DNA of 64,000 nucleotides from NCBI RefSeq assembly GCF_003015185.1, contig NZ_CP027860.1, positions 1,674,001 through 1,738,000 on the forward strand, given 5' to 3'. The notes below the pieces were generated by a model, which saw nothing but the letters and a program-made list of their open reading frames with translations, searched no databases and had not been told where the DNA came from. The position numbers and the translations under genes were made by a program. Below are positions 39,230-48,583 of this stretch, piece by piece (positions within the stretch are counted from its first letter, which is position 1; each line of letters begins with the position of its first letter). The DNA is from Ahniella affigens. Lineage in GTDB: Bacteria > Pseudomonadota > Gammaproteobacteria > Xanthomonadales > Ahniellaceae.

Positions 39230-39661
39230 GTGGGCAAAGTCAGTTTTGTAGCAGCCATGTGCGTCATGGCTGGCTCAAGTTTGCTGCTTGGTGGGATGGC
39301 AGCCTATGAAAACCTTGAGTTCTGGTGGGATGGCCGGGCAGCCGTCATGGTTGGCAACGACCCTGATCTCGAGCGCGCCGCGAAAGTGCAACAGTTTGAT
39401 GCCATGCGCGCTGATGTGTCGTACCAAACCGATACCGGCACCATTCAAGTGGCAGACAAGTATTTGCCGTCCGAGTTGGTGCGACGACTGAGTCAGGGTG
39501 GGTCGATCCCGATTCGCTACCTGGAAAGCGATCCCGATACGATTGAGTATGCGGGCAATCGTCTGCCGAATCCTTGGATCTGGTTGATCGTAGGAGTTGT
39601 TGCATTGGTATTCGCTGTGATCGCGTGGCGAAAATTGCGGCAAGAGTTCCGGGGCGAATGA
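39230..39661 (+). CDS. DUF3592-like membrane protein
   Basis: A 143-residue protein with a membrane helix at each end (about 4-25 and 112-133) and an extracytoplasmic beta-rich segment between them (ADVSYQTDTGTIQVADKY, then SIPIRYLESDPDTIEY). This layout and the RYLESDPDTIEY motif are those of DUF3592 proteins, of unknown function. The GTG at 39230 has GGGAG 7 bp upstream; no in-frame ATG gives a complete first helix. It is divergent from the BlaI gene and so could share its operator region. Confidence 0.7.
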   Translation: MGKVSFVAAMCVMAGSSLLLGGMAAYENLEFWWDGRAAVMVGNDPDLERAAKVQQFDAMRADVSYQTDTGTIQVADKYLPSELVRRLSQGGSIPIRYLESDPDTIEYAGNRLPNPWIWLIVGVVALVFAVIAWRKLRQEFRGE

Positions 39662-39704
39662 TGCGGTCTACGCCCGGTGCTATCGAATATTCAGGGCCAA
39701 ACGC

Positions 39705-40394
39705 ATGAGCCGGTCAAAGATTGTCGTGTTTACCGGTGCAGGTGTTAGCGCCGAGAGTGGTCTTCGGACTTTTCGCGATATGGGCGGACTGTGGCGCGAG
39801 TATGCGCTTGAGGAGGTGGCGTCTCCGGAAGGCTGGCGTCGTCGACCTGATGTCGTGCTGTCCTTCTACAACGAACGGCGGCGTGCGGTGCTGGACGCCA
39901 AGCCCAATGCAGCGCATCTGGCCATTGCGGCGCTCGAAGCAAAATTCGATGTTCAGATCGTCACGCAGAACGTCGATGATCTGCACGAGCGCGCTGGATC
40001 AACTCAAATCCTGCATGTTCATGGCGAGATCCTGAAGGCGCGCAGCACCGTAAATCCGCGTTTGGTGTACCCGCTCAGCAAGCCAACAATCGATTTGGGC
40101 GATCATTGCGAGTTGGGCAGCCAACTGCGTCCGCATATCGTGTGGTTTGGTGAATCGGTTCAGCACTTAGATGTTGCTGCGGCGCTGTTTGCGGCAGCCG
40201 ACAAAGTGTTGGTGATCGGGACGTCTTTGTCGGTTTATCCGGCGGCGGGACTGGTGCACCATGCCGGTGACCATGCCGAGAAAGTGCTGGTTGCACCGGA
40301 AGTCGATACTTTGCCGCCAGGATATCGGTTTCGGTGTGGCACAGCCGTTAGCGTGGTGCCGGAGTTGGTTGCCGAGTGGTTTGCCAAAACGTGA
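39705..40394 (+). CDS. Sir2-family NAD-dependent deacylase, zinc-less
   Basis: A 229-residue sirtuin that removes acyl groups from lysine using NAD. VFTGAGVSAESGLRTFRD (about 8-25) is the NAD site, TQNVDDLHERAG (87-98) follows, and the catalytic His106 is in HVHGE. Tyr55 and Arg58 (YNER) match the class III YxxR pattern that selects succinyl/malonyl-lysine. Odd: the zinc-binding Cys pairs are absent; the region after His106 (ARSTVNPRLVYPLSKP) has none, and Cys135 is the only nearby Cys. Similar zinc-less forms exist in Bacteroidetes. It starts 43 bp after the DUF3592-like gene. Confidence 0.9.
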   Translation: MSRSKIVVFTGAGVSAESGLRTFRDMGGLWREYALEEVASPEGWRRRPDVVLSFYNERRRAVLDAKPNAAHLAIAALEAKFDVQIVTQNVDDLHERAGSTQILHVHGEILKARSTVNPRLVYPLSKPTIDLGDHCELGSQLRPHIVWFGESVQHLDVAAALFAAADKVLVIGTSLSVYPAAGLVHHAGDHAEKVLVAPEVDTLPPGYRFRCGTAVSVVPELVAEWFAKT

Positions 40395-40417
40395 ACTGTG
40401 GCAAGCGTGTTCGCTTC

Positions 40418-40475
40418 TTGTGGGATGGCCTTCAGGCCTGTTCGCTTTCTGTAGGAGCGCTTTCAGGCCCGAATC
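40418..40475. repeat. REP-like repeat fragment
   Basis: TTGTGGGATGGCCTTCAGGC and TGTAGGAGCGCTTTCAGGCC, in tandem, are diverged relatives of the units at 28381-28571. They lie just after the sirtuin gene in the leader region before leuA. Confidence 0.55.
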
Positions 40476-40664
40476 CAGCTTGCGGCGAGGTCGATTCGAG
40501 ACTGCAGCCGATCCCATCAGAAAACCGTGCTTTGTAGGGTGACCGTCAGTCCCGAAACGATCTTGCCGTACGCAAAATCGCCCGGTTCCGGGGACCCTAA
40601 CCCGTTGCAATCGTTATAAGACATGCCTTGACGTGACGCAGCGCAGCGTGAGAGTTTCGAACCC

Positions 40665-40793
40665 ATGACGCACCTCTCGCAACCGCTGACGGCCGCAACG
40701 ACGGCGATCCAACCGGATCGCGCGCGCCGTTCTGCGCGAATTATTGGCCTCCTTCTTAGCCTTCGCACATCGCGGGGTTGGATGGTGCTGTAA
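40665..40793 (+). CDS. leucine operon leader peptide
   Basis: A 42-residue leader peptide from ATG 40665 to TAA 40793. Its C-terminal half contains IIGLLLSL followed by WMVL, a run of two Ile, five Leu and one Val codons in 17 residues, which marks it as a branched-chain amino acid sensor. It lies upstream of an attenuator (terminator at 40818-40850). The first half (MTHLSQPLTAATTA) has no regulatory role visible. GTGAGAG is 11 bp upstream. Confidence 0.75.
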   Translation: MTHLSQPLTAATTAIQPDRARRSARIIGLLLSLRTSRGWMVL

Positions 40794-40850
40794 GCGACAA
40801 ACGCGCACCGGATCACCAAAACCCCGCACCGGCAACGATGCGGGGTTTTT
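40772..40850 (+). terminator. leu attenuator with antiterminator option
   Basis: The terminator stem pairs AAAACCCCGCA (40818-40828) with TGCGGGGTTTT (40839-40849), followed by T. The rival stem pairs GCGGGGTT (40772-40779, inside the last codons of the leader peptide) with AACCCCGC (40820-40827). A ribosome stalled at the Ile/Leu codons would leave 40772 free, allow the rival stem and let transcription reach leuA. A ribosome that finishes the leader covers 40772 and lets the terminator form. Confidence 0.75.
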
Positions 40851-40870
40851 CTTTTGGAGCAATCGATGAC

Positions 40871-42424
40871 ATGACTGACCGACTGATCATTTTCGACACC
40901 ACCTTGCGCGACGGCGAACAGAGCCCGGGCTGCAGCCTCAATCGAATGCAGAAGCTCCGTATGGCCGAAACCCTGGTGCAACTCGGGGTGGATGTCATCG
41001 AGGCGGGCTACCCGAATGCCTCGCAGGACGATTTCGATGCCGTCCACGCGATTGCGCAACTTGCCCAGGGCGTGACTGTCTGCGGTCTGGCGCGCTGCAA
41101 CGAGGCCGATATCGAAGCCACCGCCGCTGCGATCTTGCCTGCGGCATCGAGCCGCATTCATGTTTTTATCGCAGCGAGTCCCATTCACCGCGAGATGAAG
41201 CTGAAGATGAGTCGAGCGGAAGTCGTTGAGCGCGCCGTCAAGGGCGTCCGCCAGGCACGAGCGCGCTGCGCCGATGTGGAATTCAGCGCCGAAGACGCCA
41301 CACGTGCCGAACCCGACTTTCTGGTCGAACTGTTTTCGGCGGCGATCGCAGCCGGTGCGCGGACCATCAATGTGCCCGACACCGTGGGCTTTACGACGCC
41401 GAGCGAGTATCGGGAGTTGATTCGTTTGCTCCGCCGTGAGGTGCGCGGCATCGAGCATGCGGTGATCAGCACGCATTGCCATAACGACTTGGGTCTGGCG
41501 GTGGCAAACAGTCTCGCCGGTGTTGAGGCGGGTGCCCGCCAGATTGAGTGCACGCTGGGCGGTATCGGCGAGCGCGCAGGCAACGCGGCGATGGAGGAAA
41601 TCGTCATGGCGGTGCGGACCCGGGCGGACCAGTTCGGCGTTCACACCCGCATCGTCACGCCAAAGATCTACGGTGCGGCGCGCACGCTCAGCTCCCTGAT
41701 CGCCCAGCCCATTGCGCGCAATAAGCCGATTGTGGGGCAGAATGCGTTTGCCCATGAGTCGGGCATTCATCAGCACGGCATGATTGCCGATCGCAGTACG
41801 TACGAGATCATGAAGCCGGAAGACATCGGCGTACCGGGCTCGCAACTGATTCTCGGCAAGCACAGTGGTCGAGCCGCCGTGAAAGACCGCTTGAGTCAGC
41901 TGGGTTACGATGTGCATGAAGCGGAAGTTGAGCCGCTGATGGTGCGTTACAAACATCTGGCCGATCGCAAGAAAGAAGTCTTTGATGCCGATCTGGAGGC
42001 GTTGTATCTGGGTGTGGATCCGAATGACACCCAGCCTTGGACATTGCACAGCCTGCATGTGAGCACCGCCGTCGGCAACAGCGCCGAACCGACTGCCAGC
42101 ATCAGCCTGCGCAGCGCCGACAATCACGTGGTGCGCGAAGCTGCAGTCGGTGATGGCCCGATCGATGCGATTGCTCGTGCGACCGCCCGTGCGACGCAAC
42201 TGAGCTTCAAACTGATCGACTACAGTGTACAGAGCGTGACTCAGGGCGGCGATGCCCAGGGACGCGCGAATGTGCGCGTGCAGTTCGAAGGGCGCGAGTA
42301 TCGTGGGCAATCGGTGAGCACCGATGTCATTGAGGCCTCGGCGCGCGCGCTGGTCGATGCGATCAATCGCGTCGTATCGGTGACTGCGGCGCGGCAACGA
42401 AATCTGAAAGCAACAGGAACCTGA
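40871..42424 (+). CDS. leuA: 2-isopropylmalate synthase
   Basis: A 517-residue enzyme that condenses 2-oxoisovalerate with acetyl-CoA, the first step of leucine synthesis. The start [20 protein letters not shown] includes the DTTLRDGEQ motif (about residues 9-17); GGAGC lies 11 bp upstream. HCHNDLG (about 203-209) gives metal-binding histidines, and the C-terminal regulatory domain (about 390-510) binds leucine for feedback control. It is also controlled by the attenuator upstream. It is separated from leuC by 4 bp. Confidence 0.96.
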   Translation: MTDRLIIFDTTLRDGEQSPGCSLNRMQKLRMAETLVQLGVDVIEAGYPNASQDDFDAVHAIAQLAQGVTVCGLARCNEADIEATAAAILPAASSRIHVFIAASPIHREMKLKMSRAEVVERAVKGVRQARARCADVEFSAEDATRAEPDFLVELFSAAIAAGARTINVPDTVGFTTPSEYRELIRLLRREVRGIEHAVISTHCHNDLGLAVANSLAGVEAGARQIECTLGGIGERAGNAAMEEIVMAVRTRADQFGVHTRIVTPKIYGAARTLSSLIAQPIARNKPIVGQNAFAHESGIHQHGMIADRSTYEIMKPEDIGVPGSQLILGKHSGRAAVKDRLSQLGYDVHEAEVEPLMVRYKHLADRKKEVFDADLEALYLGVDPNDTQPWTLHSLHVSTAVGNSAEPTASISLRSADNHVVREAAVGDGPIDAIARATARATQLSFKLIDYSVQSVTQGGDAQGRANVRVQFEGREYRGQSVSTDVIEASARALVDAINRVVSVTAARQRNLKATGT

Positions 42425-42428
42425 TCGC

Positions 42429-43838
42429 ATGTCCGGAACGACCTTGTTTGACAAGATCTGGAACGCACACTTGGTTGAAGCGCCGGTAGATGGCCGGCCG
42501 GGTGTGCTCTACATTGATCTGCATCTGATTCATGAAGTGACCTCGCCCCAGGCGTTCAGCGTGTTGCGCGCCAATGGCTTACCCGTGCGCCAGCCGGCGC
42601 GAACCGTCGCCACGCTTGATCACTCGACGCCCACCTTGCCAGCCGATGCCAGCGGCAAGCCGCCGTATCTCGATGCCGCCACCGAAGCGCAGGTGCAGCA
42701 ACTCCGGGAGAACTGTCGGGAGTTTGGTGTCGCGATTCATGACTACGATTCGCCAGCACGTGGCATCGTGCATGTGATGGCGCCTGAGCTTGGCCGGACG
42801 CAGCCCGGCATGACCATCGTCTGCGGTGATTCGCACACGAGCACGCATGGCGCGTTTGGGGCGTTGGCGTTCGGCATCGGCACGACTGAAGTTGGCCACG
42901 TTCTGGCGACGCAGTGCTTGTTGCAGCAAAAACCGAAGACCATGGCCATCGACGTGACCGGGACGCTACCGGCAGACGTCAGCGCCAAGGACCTGATCTT
43001 GCACATCATCGGACACATGGGCGTCGCGGGCGGCACGGGCCACGTGGTGGAGTACCGGGGGCCGGCCATTCGCGCGTTGACGATGGAAGAGCGCATGACG
43101 GTCTGCAACATGTCGATCGAGATGGGGGCGCGCGCCGGTTTGATCGCGCCCGATCAGGTCACGTTTGACTGGCTGAAAGGTCGTCCCGAAGTGCCGTCTG
43201 GTGCCGATTGGGATCGTGCTACCACTGCCTGGTCGGCATTGCAGACCGATCCTGATGCGCGTTTCGACAAGGTCGTGACCATAGATGCCGCGGCGGTGAC
43301 GCCGAGCGTGACGTGGGGCACCGACCCGGGCAAAGTCGTGGCGTTGGGAGATCGCTTGCCAGAGGCGAAAGATGCGGCCACGCGCAAGGCGATGGATTAC
43401 ATGCAGGTGCAAGCCGGGCAAAGCATGCTCGGCGTGCCCGTGGACGTGGTCTTTGTCGGCAGCTGCACGAACTCACGCTTATCTGACTTGCAAGCGGCTG
43501 CGGCCGTGCTCAGCGGTCGACGCGTTGCCGAGCGCGTGCGCATGCTGGTGGTTCCAGGTTCGGAGCAGATCAAGCGCGACGCCGAGGCCGCTGGTCTGCA
43601 CGAGGTCTTTCGCGCTGCCGGTGCGGAATGGCGCGAGCCGGGCTGTTCGATGTGCATCGGCATGAACGGCGACATCGCGAAGCCAGGGCAACTCGTGGTC
43701 AGCACGAGCAATCGCAATTTCGAGGGTCGGCAAGGCAAAGGGGTCCGCACCGTTTTGGCCAGTCCGGCCACTGCGGCGGCGTCGGCGGTAGCGGGTGCGA
43801 TCGTGGATCCGCGCGCATTTCAGGGAGCGGCAGCATGA
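42429..43838 (+). CDS. leuC: isopropylmalate dehydratase, large subunit
   Basis: The 469-residue aconitase-type large subunit, which with LeuD isomerises 2-isopropylmalate. VGSCTNSR (about 345-352) and the CSMC motif (about 408-411) hold the [4Fe-4S] cluster cysteines; [19 protein letters not shown] is the conserved substrate loop (about 133-151). Its ATG follows leuA by 4 bp and its stop overlaps leuD (ATGA). Confidence 0.97.
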   Translation: MSGTTLFDKIWNAHLVEAPVDGRPGVLYIDLHLIHEVTSPQAFSVLRANGLPVRQPARTVATLDHSTPTLPADASGKPPYLDAATEAQVQQLRENCREFGVAIHDYDSPARGIVHVMAPELGRTQPGMTIVCGDSHTSTHGAFGALAFGIGTTEVGHVLATQCLLQQKPKTMAIDVTGTLPADVSAKDLILHIIGHMGVAGGTGHVVEYRGPAIRALTMEERMTVCNMSIEMGARAGLIAPDQVTFDWLKGRPEVPSGADWDRATTAWSALQTDPDARFDKVVTIDAAAVTPSVTWGTDPGKVVALGDRLPEAKDAATRKAMDYMQVQAGQSMLGVPVDVVFVGSCTNSRLSDLQAAAAVLSGRRVAERVRMLVVPGSEQIKRDAEAAGLHEVFRAAGAEWREPGCSMCIGMNGDIAKPGQLVVSTSNRNFEGRQGKGVRTVLASPATAAASAVAGAIVDPRAFQGAAA

Positions 43839-44410
43839 AGGCGATTCGATCCATCTCCGCACCCGTGCATGTGCTGGACATCACCAATATCGATACCGAT
43901 CAGATCATTCCCGCCCGTTTTCTGACGACGACGGCGCGTGAAGGTCTGGGTAAATTTGCTTTCAACGATTGGCGCTACCAGGTGGACGGCAGCCCGAATC
44001 CAGACTTCTTTCTGAATCGGCTGCCCGCAGATCAATCCCTGATTCTCTTGGCAGCAGACAACTTCGGTTGTGGCTCGTCGCGCGAGCACGCACCCTGGGC
44101 GTTGCTCGACGCGGGCATTCGCGCCGTCATCAGTACCCGAATCGCCGACATTTTCCGCAACAACTCGTTGAAGAACGGCCTGCTGTCGATAGTCGTGACA
44201 CCGGAGCAATGGCAGGCCCTGCATGCCCGTGCGGCGGCACCGCTGACGATTGATTTGCAAGCCGAAGAGATTCGCGCTGGCGACTTGACGGTGCCGTTCA
44301 AGATCGATGGCTTTGCGCGTGCTTGTCTGCTCGATGGCGTCGATGAGCTGGGCTATTTGTTGCAACGTGCCGAACTGATCTCGGCCTTTGAAACCCGGAG
44401 GGCCGCGTGA
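43835..44410 (+). CDS. leuD: isopropylmalate dehydratase, small subunit
   Basis: The 191-residue swivelling-domain partner of Leu[16 protein letters not shown] (about 16-30) and [14 protein letters not shown] (about 82-95) are the family signatures. The start at 43835 overlaps the leuC stop by 4 bp, and the stop overlaps leuB (GTGA), so all three genes are translationally coupled. Confidence 0.97.
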   Translation: MKAIRSISAPVHVLDITNIDTDQIIPARFLTTTAREGLGKFAFNDWRYQVDGSPNPDFFLNRLPADQSLILLAADNFGCGSSREHAPWALLDAGIRAVISTRIADIFRNNSLKNGLLSIVVTPEQWQALHARAAAPLTIDLQAEEIRAGDLTVPFKIDGFARACLLDGVDELGYLLQRAELISAFETRRAA

Positions 44411-45477
44411 GCCGTCAGATTGTCGTGTTGGGAGGCGACGGTATCGGCCCGGAGGTGACCGCGGCCGCCGTCACGGTGCTGCGCTCGGTTGATCGCCGCT
44501 TTCATCTGGATCTACAGTTTGCGGAGCATGCATTTGGTGGTGCTGCGATCGACGCCCACCAGGAACCACTTCCAGCCACCACGCTGGCAGCCTGCCAGCA
44601 GGCGGACGCGATCTTGCTCGGCGCGGTGGGCGGCCCGAAATGGGCGAACGTGCCAGTTGCGATTCGACCCGAGGCCGGGTTGCTCGCTTTGCGCCAGGCG
44701 CTCGGCTTGTATGCGAATGTGCGGCCACTCAAGGTGCATGAGGCGCTGCTCGATGCGTCACCGTTGAAGCGCGAGCGGATCGAAGGCACTGATCTGGTCG
44801 TGGTGCGTGAGTTGACGGGTGGGATTTATTTCGGACGCAAGGCGCGCGAAGGCGGCGCTGCTATTGACGAATGCCGCTATACGGTCGCCGAGATCGAGCG
44901 GGTGACCCGGCAGGCCGCGCGCCTCGCGCGCACTCGGCGCAGTCGGTTGTGCTCGGTCGACAAAGCGAACGTGCTGGAGACGTCGCGGCTCTGGCGTGAG
45001 ACGGTCACGCGAATCATGGCGGCGGAATTCCCTGACGTGGCCATTGAACATCTGCTGGTCGATGCGATGGCGATGTATCTGGTCAGTCGACCGCGCGACT
45101 TCGATGTGATCGTCACCGAGAACCTGTTTGGCGATGTGCTGACCGACGAAGCGGCGGCCATTGCCGGCTCGCTTGGCGTCATGCCGTCGAGTTCTTCCGG
45201 CGATCATGGCCCGGCACTCTACGAGCCCATCCATGGCTCGGCACCCGACATTGCGGGGCAGGGTGTCGCGAATCCGATGGGCACGATTCTGAGCGCGGCG
45301 ATGATGCTCCGGCACAGCTTTGCACAGGAGGAAGCAGCAGATGCCATTGAGGGAGCGGTCGCCAAGGCCATTGCCGAGGGATTCTTGACGCGCGATTTGG
45401 GTGGGCGCTGCAGTACAGCGGAAGTGACTGCGAAGGTCGTCAGCTTGCTTGAAGCCCACGTGAAGGCGGCGGCCTGA
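44407..45477 (+). CDS. leuB: 3-isopropylmalate dehydrogenase
   Basis: A 356-residue NAD enzyme that oxidises and decarboxylates 3-isopropylmalate. GGDGIGPEV (about 9-17), RELTGGIYFG (about 138-147), DKANVLETSRLWRE and the motif GSAPDIAGQGVANPMGT (about 279-295) are typical. It begins with GTG overlapping leuD and ends the leu operon; a hairpin with TTT follows at 45502. Confidence 0.97.
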   Translation: MSRQIVVLGGDGIGPEVTAAAVTVLRSVDRRFHLDLQFAEHAFGGAAIDAHQEPLPATTLAACQQADAILLGAVGGPKWANVPVAIRPEAGLLALRQALGLYANVRPLKVHEALLDASPLKRERIEGTDLVVVRELTGGIYFGRKAREGGAAIDECRYTVAEIERVTRQAARLARTRRSRLCSVDKANVLETSRLWRETVTRIMAAEFPDVAIEHLLVDAMAMYLVSRPRDFDVIVTENLFGDVLTDEAAAIAGSLGVMPSSSSGDHGPALYEPIHGSAPDIAGQGVANPMGTILSAAMMLRHSFAQEEAADAIEGAVAKAIAEGFLTRDLGGRCSTAEVTAKVVSLLEAHVKAAA

Positions 45478-45501
45478 ATGCAGTAGGGTCATGATCCCGC
45501 C

Positions 45502-45540
45502 GGCCCGGCAGACCGCCAAAAGGCAGGTTGCCGGGCCTTT
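45502..45540 (+). terminator. hairpin between leuB and trpG
   Basis: GGCCCGGCA (45502-45510) pairs with TGCCGGGCC (45529-45537) around an 18-nt loop, then TTT. It probably ends or attenuates the leu transcript before trpG, 77 bp on. The short T-run makes it a moderate terminator. Confidence 0.55.
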
Positions 45541-45613
45541 ATGCCCAAACCGATCTTGACAAGCTCCCTCCGGGCGGCGAGCCTGAGCAGCTTTCCAGGC
45601 TTGGTCCGGCACT

Positions 45614-46195
45614 ATGCTCTTGATGATCGACAACTACGACAGCTTCACTTACAACCTCGTGCAGTATCTGGGGGAATTGGGTGAGGACGTGCGCGTGTAT
45701 CGCAATGATGCACTCACCGTGGCCGAAGTCGCGGCGCTGAATCCAGACCGCATTGTCATCTCGCCCGGGCCTTGCACACCCAACGAGGCCGGCATTTCGC
45801 TCACCCTCATCGAGCAACTTGGCACTCGGTTTCCGATTCTCGGCGTGTGCCTCGGGCACCAGAGCATTGGCCAGGCGTTTGGCGGCAAGGTCATCCGCGC
45901 GAAGCAGATCATGCACGGCAAGACATCGATGATTCACCATCGCGGGCAAGGCGTATTCACCAGTCTCCCGCAGCCGTTCGAAGCCACGCGCTATCACTCG
46001 CTGGTGGTCGAGCACGCCTCGCTGCCAGCGTGTTTGGAAGTGACGGCCTGGACGGAGCATGCGGACGGCAGCTTTGACGAGATCATGGGGCTACGCCATC
46101 GCGAGTTGCCGATTCAGGGCGTGCAGTTTCATCCGGAGTCGATTCTGACGCGATCCGGCTTGCAGTTGCTCGACAATTTTGTGCGGGGGCGCTAA
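45614..46195 (+). CDS. trpG: anthranilate/aminodeoxychorismate synthase glutaminase
   Basis: A 193-residue class I glutamine amidotransferase supplying ammonia to anthranilate synthase and perhaps also to aminodeoxychorismate synthase. [15 protein letters not shown] (about 5-19), [12 protein letters not shown], the nucleophile Cys in [16 protein letters not shown] (about 76-91) and the QFHPES dyad (about 172-177) are all there. The trpG stop and trpD start overlap (TAATG). The trpE partner is not nearby. Confidence 0.95.
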   Translation: MLLMIDNYDSFTYNLVQYLGELGEDVRVYRNDALTVAEVAALNPDRIVISPGPCTPNEAGISLTLIEQLGTRFPILGVCLGHQSIGQAFGGKVIRAKQIMHGKTSMIHHRGQGVFTSLPQPFEATRYHSLVVEHASLPACLEVTAWTEHADGSFDEIMGLRHRELPIQGVQFHPESILTRSGLQLLDNFVRGR

Positions 46196-47232
46196 TGCCC
46201 ATTACTGCCCAAGAAGCGCTGCAGCGGACAATCGAACACCGCGAGATCTTCCATGACGAGATGGTTGATCTGATGCGTCAGATCATGCGCGGCGAGGTGT
46301 CGCCCGTCATGGTTTCGGCGATCCTCACGGGTCTCCGGGTGAAGAAGGAAACGATTGGCGAGATCGCCGGCGCGGCGCAAGTCATGCGCGAGTTCGCCGC
46401 GAAGGTCGAATTGCCGGATCGACACAACCTGGTCGATATCGTCGGCACCGGCGGTGACGGCGCGCACACGTTCAATATCTCGACTGCCAGCATGTTTGTG
46501 GCGGCAGCAGCCGGTGCCCGGGTGGCGAAGCACGGCAATCGCTCGGTCAGTTCGAAATCGGGTGCCGCTGATGTGCTGGAGGCGCTTGGTGCGGTCATCG
46601 AACTGCAGCCCGAACAGGTTGCGGCCGTGATGACGGAGACCGGCGCTGGATTCATGTTTGCGCCAATTCATCATCCAGCGATGCGCAACGTCGGGCCCGT
46701 GCGCAAAGAACTTGGCGTGCGGACGATCTTCAACATTCTCGGGCCGCTGACCAACCCTGCGGGCGCGCCGAACATTCTGATGGGCGTCTTTCATCCGGAT
46801 CTAGTTGGCATTCAAGTCCGCGTGCTGCAGCGCCTCGGTGCCGAACGCGCGCTCGTCGTTTACGGCCGCGATGGTATGGACGAGATCACGCTCGGCGGCA
46901 GCACGCTCGTGGGCGAACTCAATCAGGGCGAAATCCGCGAGTATGAAATTCACCCGGAAGACTTTGGGATTGCAATGAGTTCGAGTCGCAAGCTGAAGGT
47001 CCTAAACCCCAAAGAGTCGATGCAGATGCTGCAATCAGCGTTGGCCGGCGAGCCGGGGCCGGCGCGCGAGATCGTCGCCCTGAATGCCGGCGCGGCGCTC
47101 TATGCCGCGCAGCGTGTCGGTTCGATTCAGGAAGGCATCGCCGCCGCGCGCTCGGCCATGAGCAGTGGTGCAGCCAGTCGCAAATTACAAGACTACATCA
47201 CCGTCAGTCGGCGCCAGGGAGGCAAGTCGTGA
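46195..47232 (+). CDS. trpD: anthranilate phosphoribosyltransferase
   Basis: A 345-residue enzyme that joins anthranilate to PRPP. The PRPP loop is [14 protein letters not shown] (about 83-96); [21 protein letters not shown] (about 111-131, summarised) and [11 protein letters not shown] are the other hallmarks. The N-terminal small helical domain (residues 1-70) is standard. It overlaps trpG by 1 bp and trpC by 4 bp. Confidence 0.96.
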   Translation: MPITAQEALQRTIEHREIFHDEMVDLMRQIMRGEVSPVMVSAILTGLRVKKETIGEIAGAAQVMREFAAKVELPDRHNLVDIVGTGGDGAHTFNISTASMFVAAAAGARVAKHGNRSVSSKSGAADVLEALGAVIELQPEQVAAVMTETGAGFMFAPIHHPAMRNVGPVRKELGVRTIFNILGPLTNPAGAPNILMGVFHPDLVGIQVRVLQRLGAERALVVYGRDGMDEITLGGSTLVGELNQGEIREYEIHPEDFGIAMSSSRKLKVLNPKESMQMLQSALAGEPGPAREIVALNAGAALYAAQRVGSIQEGIAAARSAMSSGAASRKLQDYITVSRRQGGKS

Positions 47233-48017
47233 GCGATATTCTGGAACGCATTCTGGCGCGCAAGCGTGAGGAAGTGGCCGCCCGTTCTGCCGTTGTGGCA
47301 ATGGCTGACGTTCAAGCGCGGGCGATGGACCAATTGCCGACGCGTGGATTTGCGCAGGCCATCGCGACGCGCGTGGCCGCGCGGCAGCCAGCCGTTATTG
47401 CGGAGGTCAAGAAGGCGTCGCCTAGCAAAGGCGTCATGCGCGAGCGCTTCGTGCCCGCCGAGATTGCTCAGCAATACGAAGCCGGTGGTGCGGCCTGTTT
47501 GTCCGTGCTCACTGACGTCGACTTTTTTCAGGGCAGCGATGCTTATCTCCAACAAGCTCGGGCGGCATGCCAGCTACCGGTCTTGCGGAAGGATTTCACG
47601 ATCGATGCTTATCAAATCTACGAAGCTCGTGCGCTCGGTGCAGACTGCATTCTGCTGATCGTGGCCGCACTACCGGATTCCCGGCTACAAGAATTCGCGG
47701 AGCTTGCGCAGCGCCTTGGCATGGACGCCTTGATCGAGGCGCATGATGCCGATGAGTTCGCCCGAGCGCTAACCACGTCGGCGACACTGATGGGCGTCAA
47801 CAACCGCAATCTGCGGACGTTCGAGACGCGCTTGTCGACCAGCCTGGATCTCGTCACGGCATGTCCCAAGGACCGGATCTTTGTCGCCGAGAGTGGGATT
47901 CATACCCGCGCCGACGTCGCCACGCTGCAGGCGGCCGATATCCACGCGTTCTTGATTGGCGAAGCCTTTATGCGCGAGCCGGATCCCGGTCGTGCGCTGC
48001 AAACGTTGTTTGCCTGA
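47229..48017 (+). CDS. trpC: indole-3-glycerol-phosphate synthase
   Basis: A 262-residue TIM-barrel enzyme acting on carboxyphenylamino-deoxyribulose phosphate. Family marks are [12 protein letters not shown] near the start, [14 protein letters not shown] (about 54-67), [23 protein letters not shown] and [11 protein letters not shown]. It is the monofunctional form with no trpF fusion. It starts with GTG and overlaps trpD (GTGA). Confidence 0.96.
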   Translation: MSDILERILARKREEVAARSAVVAMADVQARAMDQLPTRGFAQAIATRVAARQPAVIAEVKKASPSKGVMRERFVPAEIAQQYEAGGAACLSVLTDVDFFQGSDAYLQQARAACQLPVLRKDFTIDAYQIYEARALGADCILLIVAALPDSRLQEFAELAQRLGMDALIEAHDADEFARALTTSATLMGVNNRNLRTFETRLSTSLDLVTACPKDRIFVAESGIHTRADVATLQAADIHAFLIGEAFMREPDPGRALQTLFA

Positions 48018-48102
48018 GGCGCGAACGGCAAGCGTGGCGTCGTAAGTTCGAATGGGCGTCACGCATCAAAACCATGAGTCATTGCCCATTTCGAGAGGTC
48101 CT

Positions 48103-48507
48103 GTGTTGAAGCGTGTCGTTGTCCTCGCCGCGATTGCGGTGCTTGGAATGTTGATCATGCGGCTGGTGAACGGACCAGAGCGCATCACTGCCGAGATGGT
48201 GGTTGCCAAGGCGCATGGCAGCATGACCTTTCCCGTCGATCTTGGGGATGACATGTTCATCGACCGCATCGAGTCCGAGGGGAACGCCGTCGTGTCGACG
48301 GTCAGCATGCGGAGCATCGAGATCGGCCAAGACCGAGAGATGTTCGCCGACGCGCTTCGCAAGGCGTCGATCTCGGACAGCTGCCGCGAAATGCAGTCAA
48401 TGAAAGACGCCTTCGCGCGCTCTGGGCTGACGTTGGTCAAGCAATACATGGACAAGAACGGCGACCTGATCGTGCGGGTCAGCATTGGCGCAGCCGATTG
48501 CCCCTAG
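48103..48507 (+). CDS. small membrane-anchored protein of unknown function
   Basis: A 134-residue protein starting at GTG 48103 with GAGAGGTC upstream. It has an N-terminal hydrophobic segment (VVVLAAIAVLGMLIM, about residues 4-18) acting as signal anchor. The mature part has an even mix of strands and helices and two cysteines (in SDSCREMQ and the penultimate residue CP). I recognise no family. It follows trpC but reads separately. Confidence 0.6.
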   Translation: MLKRVVVLAAIAVLGMLIMRLVNGPERITAEMVVAKAHGSMTFPVDLGDDMFIDRIESEGNAVVSTVSMRSIEIGQDREMFADALRKASISDSCREMQSMKDAFARSGLTLVKQYMDKNGDLIVRVSIGAADCP

Positions 48508-48544
48508 TGCATCGCGCGGGGCGGGGACCGATATTCCGAGTGGT

Positions 48545-48571
48545 GCGAGCCCGGACGTCATCCGGACTCGC
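48545..48571. terminator. hairpin between convergent genes
   Basis: GCGAG-C-CCGGA pairs with TCCGG-A-CTCGC around CGTCA with one unpaired base on each side. It lies between the small anchored-protein gene and cioB, which converge. No T-run is present. Confidence 0.35.
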
Positions 48572-48583
48572 AGTCAGCAACAC

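Noticed and set aside
40517-42454. A 645-residue open frame on the minus strand across leuA
   Set aside because: It is antisense to clearly identified leuA and its leader. Long antisense frames are expected in high-GC DNA.
45556-45584. TTGACA before trpG as a promoter -35
   Set aside because: No acceptable -10 lies at 16 to 18 bp (GAGCCT at the expected place).
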